This document shows, in pieces, positions 8,080-16,057 of a DNA stretch of 64,000 nt. A program made the translations under genes and the position numbers. Numbering within the stretch: the stretch's first letter is position 1; each line of letters begins with the position of its first letter. The DNA comes from Paenibacillus aurantius (GTDB lineage Bacteria; Bacillota; Bacilli; Paenibacillales; NBRC-103111), in contig NZ_CP130318.1 in assembly GCF_032268605.1 (NCBI RefSeq), forward strand, positions 1,018,501-1,082,500, given 5' to 3'. The notes under the pieces are model-generated. The model saw nothing but the letters and a program-made list of their open reading frames with translations, was not told the origin of the DNA and searched no databases.

Positions 8080-9254
8080 TGGACGGCTTGGCATTGCCTA
8101 TGAGCATCTATCCCTTCTGCGAGAAGTTCGGCCTGGCCACGCTTTCGCTGAAGGTTTCGGATTTGTTGAATTACACGATGATCGACCCGATGGTCCAGCG
8201 CAAGCTGAGCGCGGGCCAGCGCCGGAAGATCGGGAATTACCTTCAGGAGCGGGAGCTCGACCACGTCTTCTTCGGCCCGGTCACCCTGTCCCTTCGGGAT
8301 GTGAACCAGCTCGCCAAGGAGGACGAGAGGCTGTTTCTCCGCCACGGCTCCAAGCTGAGCATTCTCGACGGCCAGCACCGGATTCTGGCGCTCGGGCACG
8401 TAAACGAGCAGATGCAGAAGGAAGTGCGCAAGTACGAGAAGAAGGTTTCGGCCCTTAAAGTTAAACAGCGTAAAAAACCCGAAGACACCGAAATTGCCGC
8501 TGAGCTTGAGCAGATGACGGGTCTGGTGGAGCAGATGGAGGCAAGACGCCTCGACCTGCTCGAAACGGAGCTGTCCGCCCAAGTCTACATCGGCTTCAGC
8601 GAAGAGCAGGAGCAGCAGCTGTTCGGGGACATCAACTCCAAGGTGCAGCTCGTCAGCAAGGAGCTCGGTCACTCCTTCGATTCGACGGATCCGCTGAATG
8701 TGGTGCTGCAGCAAGTGGTGGACCACAATGTATTCCTGCGGGTAGCCGGTGTCGAGAAGCGCAGCAACCTGACCTCCTTCAACAAGAACTTCACGTCTTA
8801 CAGCTGGCTGTATTCGACGGCCTGCATGCTTTTTTCCGGCCGGATGCAGCCATCCTACGAATTGGCCCGCAAAATCCGCAGGGACCTGTCGGCGCATGTG
8901 GAGATGCTGCACCAATTCTTCAACACCGTCATTCCGTACATGCCGGAGCAGCCGGGACTTCCGCAGTTCACGAGCTCGAGCCGGGTGATGCAGGAAAGCC
9001 TGGCGCTGTATGCACACGGCTTCCTGTTCGACGGCGACAAATACAAGGAAGGCTGGACCAACAGCCTGCTCATGCTGGACGGGTTCGACTGGACACAGGA
9101 GAACGAAGAGATGGTCGAAGCCTTCGGGGTGATGGACAACGGAAAGCTGAACCTGATCCACGAGAAGTCGCTGCGCAAGCATGCGAAGCTGGTGGAGCTG
9201 TTCGAGAAGCGGCTGGCGGAGCAGGCCGACGAGGATGCCGCCGCCCATGCGTGA
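8079..9254 (+). CDS. DGQHR domain protein, DndB-like (second of pair)
   Basis: 391 residues. DGQHR lies at residues 97-101 (SILDGQHRILAL), and the paired element FGDINSKVQLV follows near residue 186. A charged, probably coiled-coil insert (about 108-155, rich in K, E and Q) separates the two. The start overlaps the stop of the first DGQHR gene (TGATG). The two proteins share only the motif framework and are divergent, which suggests a heteromeric pair rather than a recent duplication. Function is unknown; a role linked to DNA modification is inferred only from DndB. A terminator follows. Confidence 0.8.
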   Translation: MDGLALPMSIYPFCEKFGLATLSLKVSDLLNYTMIDPMVQRKLSAGQRRKIGNYLQERELDHVFFGPVTLSLRDVNQLAKEDERLFLRHGSKLSILDGQHRILALGHVNEQMQKEVRKYEKKVSALKVKQRKKPEDTEIAAELEQMTGLVEQMEARRLDLLETELSAQVYIGFSEEQEQQLFGDINSKVQLVSKELGHSFDSTDPLNVVLQQVVDHNVFLRVAGVEKRSNLTSFNKNFTSYSWLYSTACMLFSGRMQPSYELARKIRRDLSAHVEMLHQFFNTVIPYMPEQPGLPQFTSSSRVMQESLALYAHGFLFDGDKYKEGWTNSLLMLDGFDWTQENEEMVEAFGVMDNGKLNLIHEKSLRKHAKLVELFEKRLAEQADEDAAAHA

Positions 9255-9292
9255 CCTAGGCAGTTAGAAAGTCCTCCTCGCTATAGAAGAGA

Positions 9293-9320
9293 AGTCCCGA
9301 ATTCTGTTCGGGGCTTTTTG
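9293..9320 (+). terminator. Terminator after the DGQHR pair
   Basis: CCCGAA pairs with TTCGGG across a five-base loop and is followed by GCTTTTTG. It lies about 40 bases after the stop codon. Confidence 0.7.
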
Positions 9321-9521
9321 GCGTGCGGTCGTATCCCGAAGCACGCCATGGCTGGACCCGCCAGGGTGTTTCTCAACGATGCCCGGGCACGTAGGAAGGT
9401 TTTGTTAATGGAGCCTCCGCTAACTTGAACAAAATCCTCCCAGTAAACATCACATTTGCCACATCGTCTGCCGCCCGATAAGCCTGTAAGCTAATCTTGA
9501 CTCCTATAGGACAGTAAAAGG

Positions 9522-10718
9522 ATGAAGCGGGGGGAGCCGATGGGAACGCCATTTACCATACGGGCACGCCATTATCGTACGAACGAAGCGGTGGAGGTCA
9601 CCGTTCAGAAAGGAAAAATTGCGCGCATGCAGGCGTGCGATCCGCAAGCGGAAGGAAGCGGGCCAAGCGATCGGGAGCCGCTCCCTTTCCTTGCTCCCGG
9701 CTTAGTCGATTTGCAAATTAACGGCTACAGGGGCCTTGATTTCAATGAGTTTCCGATGGATCCGCAGCGCGTCATGGCCGCAACGGAGGCGCTTTGGAAG
9801 GAAGGGGTCACCACGTATTATCCGACGGTGACGACGAACGCCGATGAGCGGATCGAAACGGCCATGAGCACGATCGCCGAGGCGTGTGAGGCGTACCGCG
9901 AGTGCGCCCGCTGCATTGCCGGCATCCATCTGGAAGGACCGTTCCTTTCGCCGGAGGACGGTGCGCGAGGCGCCCACTCGCTTGCCTTCACGAAAGCGCC
10001 GGACTGGGAGCAGTTCCAGCGCTGGCAGGAGGCGGCGAACGGTCGAATCCGCCTTCTTACGCTTTCCCCCGAATGGCCGGACGCCGCGTCGTTCATCGCG
10101 CGCTGCACCGCAAGCGGGGTCAAGGTGTCCATCGGCCACACGGCGGCGGCGCCCGAGCAAATTCGCGAGGCGGTGCTGGCCGGAGCGACGATGTCGACTC
10201 ATTTTGGCAACGGCGCCCATCTGACTCTGCCGCGGCATCCGAATTATTTGTGGGAACAGCTGGCAAACGACGCCTTGTGGACCTGCTTGATTGCGGACGG
10301 CTTTCATATTCCGGATTCATTCATCAAGGTCGTCATGAAGACCAAGGGGCATCAAGCGATGCTCGTCAGCGACGCCGTTCATCTGAGCGGGCTGGCTCCG
10401 GGTCCTTACCATTCCCATGGGCGGATTCACGTCGTCAAGACGGAGGAAGGCCGGATTCATCTGCGCGACAATCCGGAGCTGCTTGCAGGCTCGGGGCAGA
10501 TGCTGCCGTGGGGAATCGAACACCTCGTCAACAACGGGCTGGCGGGTTTGCCCGAAGCGTGGGACATGGCCTCCATCCGGCCGTCGCTCTTCATGGATTT
10601 GCCGACGAAAACCGGCTTGGACGTCGGAGCCCCGGCCGATTTCGTCCTCTTCGATTGGGACCGTACCCGGATTCGCCTACTCGACACGTATAAAGACGGG
10701 AGGAGAATGCCTTTATGA
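9522..10718 (+). CDS. N-acetylhexosamine-6-phosphate deacetylase-like amidohydrolase
   Basis: 398 residues, NagA/AgaA length. Recognised motifs are LVDLQINGYRG (residues 61-71, the QxN form seen in some NagA), HLEGPFLSPEDGARGAH with Glu138 as likely metal ligand, GHTAA (His206), THFGN (His227) and SDAVHLSG with catalytic-type Asp284. NagA removes acetate from GlcNAc-6-phosphate. The usual TH-x-N-A-M block is here THFGNGAH, so substrate or phosphate recognition may differ. An ATG at 9540 has a better ribosome site (GGGGGGAG) than 9522 and may be the true start. The gene opens a co-directional carbohydrate cluster and overlaps the next gene by four bases. Confidence 0.8.
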   Translation: MKRGEPMGTPFTIRARHYRTNEAVEVTVQKGKIARMQACDPQAEGSGPSDREPLPFLAPGLVDLQINGYRGLDFNEFPMDPQRVMAATEALWKEGVTTYYPTVTTNADERIETAMSTIAEACEAYRECARCIAGIHLEGPFLSPEDGARGAHSLAFTKAPDWEQFQRWQEAANGRIRLLTLSPEWPDAASFIARCTASGVKVSIGHTAAAPEQIREAVLAGATMSTHFGNGAHLTLPRHPNYLWEQLANDALWTCLIADGFHIPDSFIKVVMKTKGHQAMLVSDAVHLSGLAPGPYHSHGRIHVVKTEEGRIHLRDNPELLAGSGQMLPWGIEHLVNNGLAGLPEAWDMASIRPSLFMDLPTKTGLDVGAPADFVLFDWDRTRIRLLDTYKDGRRMPL

Positions 10719-11734
10719 CCGGGTTCGGATTGATCGGATGCGGCGCCATTGCCGATGTTCATCTGAAAGCGATGGCGGACACGGACGGTGCGCGCATTGT
10801 CGAGGTAGCGAGCCGGGACAGGAGCAAAGCGCAGCAAACCGGCGAACGCTTCGGCTGCTCCTGGACGACGGATTATACGCAGCTGCTGAAGAGGCCCGAC
10901 ATCGATGTAGTCTGCGTCTGCACCTCGAGCGGAAGCCACGGCTCCATCGGCAGGGACGTGCTTAAGGCCGGCAAGCACCTGATCGTCGAGAAGCCGATCG
11001 CCATGACAGCAGCCGAAGCTTCGGCCATGATCGAGCTGGCGAGGCAGAGCGGACTCGTTCTCTCCGTCATCTCCCAATCGCGGTTTAACGAGCATCATCG
11101 GCTGGTGAAGCAAGTGCTGGAGGAGGGAAGACTCGGAAAGCTGCTGCTGCTCGAAATCTCCCGTCCGTATTACCGCGATCAGTCCTACTACGATTCTGCG
11201 GACTGGCGGGGGACGCTGGCGGAGGACGGCGGGGCGCTTATGAACCAGGGCATTCACTCGATCGACCTCCTGCTGTGGATGGCCGGCAAGGTGAGCAGCG
11301 TCATTGGCCGAGTCGCGACGCAGACGCACCGGATGGAAGCGGAGGACATTGGGCTGGCCCTGCTCACTTTTCAGAGCGGCGCCTTTGCGTCGGTCATGTG
11401 CTCCACGAGCATGGTGCCGGGGTACGACCCCACCTTCCACCTTTATGGGGAACAAGGATCAATCAAGATCGAAGGCACGCGGATCGTCCACTGGTCGGTG
11501 CCGGGCGTGCCGCTGCCGGACCTGGACCATTTAAGCGAAGCCGGCAGCAGCGCGTCGAACCCCAGAAACGTATCCCACACGTATCACAAGCAGCAGATTA
11601 TGGATGTGATCGGGGCGATCCGCGAAGGGCGGCCCCCGGCCGTCACCGGGGAGGACGGAAGAGACGCCGTCCGGCTTATCGAGCTTATCTATGCGTCGTC
11701 CGCCAGCGAGGGCAAAGCGATGGGCTGGGAATAA
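10715..11734 (+). CDS. Gfo/Idh/MocA family oxidoreductase (1 of 4)
   Basis: 339 residues. The N-terminal Rossmann motif GLIGCGAIA (residues 5-13) and the EKP signature at 92-94 (VEKPIAMT) define the family. The C-terminal half has the alpha/beta substrate domain, with DWRGTLAEDGGALMNQGIHSIDLLLW carrying the usual active-site His. These enzymes use NAD(P) to oxidise or reduce sugar hydroxyls. The gene overlaps the deacetylase gene by ATGA. Substrate is not predictable from sequence. Confidence 0.88.
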   Translation: MTGFGLIGCGAIADVHLKAMADTDGARIVEVASRDRSKAQQTGERFGCSWTTDYTQLLKRPDIDVVCVCTSSGSHGSIGRDVLKAGKHLIVEKPIAMTAAEASAMIELARQSGLVLSVISQSRFNEHHRLVKQVLEEGRLGKLLLLEISRPYYRDQSYYDSADWRGTLAEDGGALMNQGIHSIDLLLWMAGKVSSVIGRVATQTHRMEAEDIGLALLTFQSGAFASVMCSTSMVPGYDPTFHLYGEQGSIKIEGTRIVHWSVPGVPLPDLDHLSEAGSSASNPRNVSHTYHKQQIMDVIGAIREGRPPAVTGEDGRDAVRLIELIYASSASEGKAMGWE

Positions 11735-11761
11735 TTCGGCTTACCAAAGGAGCGAACCATT

Positions 11762-12670
11762 GTGACCATTTCCAAAAAAATCGGATTGATCGGACTGGAT
11801 ACGTCCCATGCCATTGCCTTTACCAGAATATTGAATAATCCGGACTATGAGCTGTTCCTCGATTCCGGTTTCCGAGTGAAGGTCGGCTATCCCGGGGGCT
11901 CGGCTGATTTTCCGCTCAGCATTAACCGGGTGGACGGCTTTACGAAGCAGCTGTCGGAGGAGTACGGCGTGCAGATGGTCGGATCGCCCGAAGCGGTCGC
12001 CGAGCAAGCGGATGCCATCCTGCTTACGTCGGTCGACGGGAGGGTGCATCTCGATCAGTTCCGGGCCGTTGCGTCCTTCGGCAAGCCGGTGTTTATCGAC
12101 AAGCCGCTCGCCGTCAGCACCGCCGATGCGCGTGCCATTATGGCCATCGCGGAAGAGAAGGGCATTCCGTGCATGAGCTCATCCGTACGCCGGTATGCCC
12201 GGGAGCTGATCGCAGCGCTTCAGGAGGAAGAGAACGGACCGATCAAGGGGGCGGAAAGCTACGGCGTGATCGACTTCATGCCGACGCAGCCCGGCTGGTA
12301 CTGGTACGGCATTCACACCGTGGAAGTGCTGTATGCGATTATGGGAACGGGCTGTACGGCTGTCACGGCGACCCGGGCAGGCGATCAGGAAGTGATCACC
12401 GGAGTATGGGCGGACGGGCGCATTGGAATTGTGCGCGGAAACCCCCATCCGAACGGAACGGCGGGTGCTGTCATTCATCGGGAAAAAGGAAGCCGGTTCG
12501 CCGACCTGGCTGCAGACGGCATGGGAGCGTATGCCGGATTGATGCAGCGGGTGATCGGCATGTTCGAATCGGGCCAAGTTCCCGTGCCTCACGAAGAAAC
12601 GATCGAGATTATCCGTTTTATTGAAGCGGCCAACGAAAGCCGGGAAAGCGGGAAGACGGTTGCTTTGTAG
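11762..12670 (+). CDS. Gfo/Idh/MocA-type oxidoreductase, shorter variant (2 of 4)
   Basis: 302 residues from a GTG start preceded by AAAGGAG. The nucleotide-binding turn is atypical (GLIGLDTSHA, residues 8-17), and the usual EKP is DKP (113-115). The GWYWYGIHTVEVLYA segment provides the His/Glu region of the second domain. The LDTSH variant occurs in a recognisable Paenibacillus-type subgroup; whether it binds NAD(P) in the same way is uncertain. It lies 27 bases after the first oxidoreductase gene and is probably co-transcribed. Confidence 0.82.
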   Translation: MTISKKIGLIGLDTSHAIAFTRILNNPDYELFLDSGFRVKVGYPGGSADFPLSINRVDGFTKQLSEEYGVQMVGSPEAVAEQADAILLTSVDGRVHLDQFRAVASFGKPVFIDKPLAVSTADARAIMAIAEEKGIPCMSSSVRRYARELIAALQEEENGPIKGAESYGVIDFMPTQPGWYWYGIHTVEVLYAIMGTGCTAVTATRAGDQEVITGVWADGRIGIVRGNPHPNGTAGAVIHREKGSRFADLAADGMGAYAGLMQRVIGMFESGQVPVPHEETIEIIRFIEAANESRESGKTVAL

Positions 12671-12714
12671 AGGGGATTCGCTCCCTGCAGATTTTTCAAT
12701 GCCGGAAAAGGGGG

Positions 12715-13953
12715 GTGGGCGCGCTGGGCAAGCGGAAGGTGCTGCTGATCGGGGCAGGAGGCTTTGGCCGAAATCATTTTAACGAATTGAACCGGCTGCA
12801 GACCGAAGGGCTGCTAGAGTTCGCTGCGGTGAGCGATGTGCGCATCCCGGATGCCGCCATGAGTGTCATCCGGGAAAAGGGCATTCGGCATTACGGCGAT
12901 TACGAGGACATGCTGGCGGGGGAGAAGGGAGCGGATATCGTCATCGTCTCGACTCCGATTTCGTTTCACGCCCAGATGAGCATCGATGCGATGGAAGCCG
13001 GTTATCACGTGCTGCTGGAGAAGCCGCCGGGCGCCACCATCCAGGAGGTCGACCGGATTGTAGAGGCTGCCCAACGGACCGGGAAGAAATGTGCCGTCAA
13101 TTTCATGACTCCGTCCTCGAAGGCGCAGAGAACGATTGCCGACACCGTGGCCTCCGGTGCCATTGGCGAGGTGAAGCGCATCAAGGGCCTTTCGATTCTG
13201 CTGCGGACCGAAGCGTACTTCCACCGTACGCCATGGGCAGGCAAGCTGAGCGTGAACGGGAACCTGGTGCTGGACGGCTCCTTCCATAACCCGGCGGCTC
13301 ATCTGCTCTACAGCATGGTGAATCTGGCCCAGCTTCTGTCGGGCGTTGGGACCGGCCGGGCGGCGGAACCGGTGCGCGTAACGGCCGAGATGTACCATGC
13401 GAGCGCAATCGAGAGTGACGACACGACGGCGATGCGCGTCGAGATGAGTGACGGAACGGAGCTTACGTTCTATGTGACATTATGCGCACGAGAAATCGAG
13501 CCGCAGCGTATTCGAATCGAGGGCACTCACGGAGCGCTGGAGTGGGATTACGCCAATCAAGTCACGGTATACGCGGATGGAGAAGAGCGGGTTCACGACT
13601 GCGGCGAAGGCACACTCCTCGAGCGGCGTTATCGGAACTTAATTCAATCCCTAGACGGACTCGACGAGCGCCTGGACGTTTCCATCGAATCGGCACGCCT
13701 GTTCACCCTTGTTGCGAACGGGGCGTTCGAATCGGCGGGCCGGATTAAGCCAATCCCGGCCGCACACATCCGTCGTCCGACAGCTGAAGGCGAGCCCGCG
13801 GCTTATATCGAGGGGATTGAAACGGCCATCCGGGAGGCATTTCACAGCGGCAGGCTTTTCGCGGAGATGGGGGTTCCCTGGGCGGAGCCGACGGAGCCGT
13901 TCGAATTAAGGGATTATCGGACCTTTCCGCAGCGATTTCGTTTCGAACTATAA
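12715..13953 (+). CDS. Gfo/Idh/MocA family oxidoreductase (3 of 4)
   Basis: 412 residues from a GTG. GAGGFGRNH (residues 13-21) is the dinucleotide motif and EKP lies at 102-104. This is the longest of the four paralogues; the extra length is in the C-terminal substrate domain, where an EPQRIRIEGTHGALEWDY strand is typical of the family. The ribosome site is a G-rich stretch very close to the GTG, so the start is less secure than the rest. It sits in the same run of genes, 44 bases after the previous one. Confidence 0.85.
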   Translation: MGALGKRKVLLIGAGGFGRNHFNELNRLQTEGLLEFAAVSDVRIPDAAMSVIREKGIRHYGDYEDMLAGEKGADIVIVSTPISFHAQMSIDAMEAGYHVLLEKPPGATIQEVDRIVEAAQRTGKKCAVNFMTPSSKAQRTIADTVASGAIGEVKRIKGLSILLRTEAYFHRTPWAGKLSVNGNLVLDGSFHNPAAHLLYSMVNLAQLLSGVGTGRAAEPVRVTAEMYHASAIESDDTTAMRVEMSDGTELTFYVTLCAREIEPQRIRIEGTHGALEWDYANQVTVYADGEERVHDCGEGTLLERRYRNLIQSLDGLDERLDVSIESARLFTLVANGAFESAGRIKPIPAAHIRRPTAEGEPAAYIEGIETAIREAFHSGRLFAEMGVPWAEPTEPFELRDYRTFPQRFRFEL

Positions 13954-13974
13954 GGAAGAATGGAGATACCCCCT

Positions 13975-14829
13975 ATGATCATGGACCGGGTAGGCGTCCT
14001 GACGGACGAAGTATCCCCTGATTTTGCAGAAGCGCTGGATTGGATTCGCGAACAGGGGCTAAAGCATGTAGAGATTCGCGTCGTCGACGGAGTGAACGCA
14101 GCCGAGCTGGACGATGAAGCGGTGGAGGAAGTCAGCTTGGCGATCCGGAAGCACGGTTTATCCGTAACCGCGCTCGCCTCCCCGATCTTCAAGTGTGCGC
14201 TGGATCCGTCCAGAGCCGTTGCCTCCGGCGACACGTTCGGCCAGAAGGAGACGGGGGTAGAGGAGCATTTCGCCAAGCTGGAACGGGTCATCGCGATCGC
14301 GAAGAAGCTCGGCACCCGGCGAATCCGAATCTTTTCGTTCTGGCGGGAGCAGGAGCCGGAGAAGTATTTTGACGAAATTGTCGGCCATTTGAATAAAGCG
14401 GCGGCGCTCGCGGAGCAGGAGGACGTCGTTCTGCTGCTTGAGAACGAAGGCTCCTGCAACGGCGGCCACGCATCCGAAGTGGCGGACCTCGTGCGCGCCG
14501 TCGATTCCCGGTCGCTTCGAGCCCTGTGGGATCCCGGCAACGAAGCGTTCGGAGGCCGCGAGGCGTTCCCGGCGGGCTACGCAAGCGTCAAAGATACGCT
14601 TGCTCACGTCCATCTCAAAGACGCGTATCGAACGGGCAGCGGGTCATCCCGCTGCGTCCCGCTCGGGTCGGGAGAGGTAGCGGTGATCGCCCAGCTCAAA
14701 GCTCTTTTGGAAGACGGGTATGACGGATTGTTTACGATTGAAACGCATTTCGTGCCCGCGGGGGGCAAGCCCATGACCGGCACGAGGATGACGCTGGATG
14801 CGCTGCGGGCTTTAGCTGCCGAGTTGTAG
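13975..14829 (+). CDS. Sugar phosphate isomerase/epimerase-like TIM barrel
   Basis: 284 residues. I place the start at the ATG at 13975, since GGAGA lies eight bases upstream; an ATG at 13960 would be too near its RBS. The AP-endonuclease-2/IolE-type barrel is shown by metal-ligand segments LLLENEGSCN, ALWDPGNEAF, HVHLKDAY and LFTIETHF. Members include xylose isomerase-like epimerases, IolE dehydratase and the 3-keto-glycoside lyase subunits. Being surrounded by four Gfo/Idh/MocA genes favours action on an oxidised (keto) sugar intermediate, which is an inference. Confidence 0.84.
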   Translation: MIMDRVGVLTDEVSPDFAEALDWIREQGLKHVEIRVVDGVNAAELDDEAVEEVSLAIRKHGLSVTALASPIFKCALDPSRAVASGDTFGQKETGVEEHFAKLERVIAIAKKLGTRRIRIFSFWREQEPEKYFDEIVGHLNKAAALAEQEDVVLLLENEGSCNGGHASEVADLVRAVDSRSLRALWDPGNEAFGGREAFPAGYASVKDTLAHVHLKDAYRTGSGSSRCVPLGSGEVAVIAQLKALLEDGYDGLFTIETHFVPAGGKPMTGTRMTLDALRALAAEL

Positions 14830-14889
14830 CCGGGCCTATAAGAGGAAGGTTAGCAGGATTATTCTACTGGAAACGGGGAGTATGTACAC

Positions 14890-15966
14890 ATGAGTGAACG
14901 AGTGGTAAAGGTTGGCATTATCGGACAAGGCCGAAGCGGGCGGGACATTCACGGCAATCTGCTGGCGAAGATTCCGGACTATTATCGAATCGCTGCAATC
15001 GCCGACTCGCTTCCGGACCGGCAGCAGCTTGCGGTTGAGGAATATGGCTGCAACGCCTATGCGACGTGGGAAGAGATGGTAGAGAAGGAACAGCTCGATC
15101 TGGTGGTCAATGCTTCGCCGAGCCATCAGCACTATCCGATCAGTCTGGAGCTGCTGAACCGGGGCTTTAACGTGCTTTGCGAGAAGCCGCTTGCCCGCTC
15201 GGCAGCAGAGGTGGACGACCTGATTGCCGCATCCAAGAAAGCCGGCAAAGTGCTGGCCGTCTTCCAGCAGTCGCGCTACCTGCACGCGTTTACGCAAATG
15301 CGCAAAGTGATCGAATCGGGTGTGCTCGGCCGGATCGTTCAGGTCGATTTCACGTACAGCGGCTTCGCCCGCCGTTGGGACTGGCAGACGCTGCAAAGCA
15401 ACAACGGCGGCAACCTGCTCAACACCGGCCCGCATCCCGTCGACATGGCGCTGCAATTGTTCGGAACGGACACGATGCCGGACATTACGTGCGTGATGGA
15501 CCGGGCCAACACGTTCGGCGATGCGGAGGACTATGTCAAAATTTTGATGCGCGGTCCGGGACGGCCGACGATTGACTTGGAAATCTCGTCGTGCAGCGCC
15601 TATTCGCGGGACACGTATATCCTTCACGGCACGAACGGCGGCCTTCGCGGGAATGCGTCCAAGCTGGAGTGGAAGTATTTCAAGCCGGAGGAAGCGCCGG
15701 AGCAGAAACTGACTCGGGAGCCGCTTCTTAATGCAAACGGGATGCCGGCCTACTGCAACGAACAGCTTACCTGGCATTCGGACAGCTGGGAGGTGCAGCT
15801 GCCGGATAATCGAACTTCCTTCGAAAGCATGACCGAGCAGCTGTATCTCATGCTGTATCGCACGCTTGTAAACGGCGAGCCGCTCGAAGTCACACCGGAG
15901 CAGGTGCGCCAGCAAATGGCGGTAATGGAAGAGTGCCGCCGGCAAAACCCGCAGATTTACGCATAA
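14890..15966 (+). CDS. Gfo/Idh/MocA family oxidoreductase (4 of 4)
   Basis: 358 residues. GIIGQGRSGRDIH (residues 9-21) is the nucleotide-binding loop and CEKP is at 97-100. NNGGNLLNTGPHPVDMALQLFG carries the conserved Gly-rich and His-Asp region of the active site. It starts 60 bases after the TIM-barrel gene. A short hairpin (CCTCGCC/GGCGAGG) follows at about 16019-16037 before the beta-mannosidase gene; it has no T run and may only set relative expression. Confidence 0.88.
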   Translation: MSERVVKVGIIGQGRSGRDIHGNLLAKIPDYYRIAAIADSLPDRQQLAVEEYGCNAYATWEEMVEKEQLDLVVNASPSHQHYPISLELLNRGFNVLCEKPLARSAAEVDDLIAASKKAGKVLAVFQQSRYLHAFTQMRKVIESGVLGRIVQVDFTYSGFARRWDWQTLQSNNGGNLLNTGPHPVDMALQLFGTDTMPDITCVMDRANTFGDAEDYVKILMRGPGRPTIDLEISSCSAYSRDTYILHGTNGGLRGNASKLEWKYFKPEEAPEQKLTREPLLNANGMPAYCNEQLTWHSDSWEVQLPDNRTSFESMTEQLYLMLYRTLVNGEPLEVTPEQVRQQMAVMEECRRQNPQIYA

Positions 15967-16057
15967 AGTTCGGAGCAAAAAAGCCTGTCGCCCGCTTGGT
16001 TAGAGAGAAGAACAAGACCCTCGCCTAAGCGGCGAGGCCGGAAGGGAAAGCGATACC

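Noticed and set aside
8034..9248. 404-codon minus-strand frame over the second DGQHR gene
   Set aside because: Antisense of a gene with a conserved motif; the product is low-complexity Leu/Val/Gln-rich.
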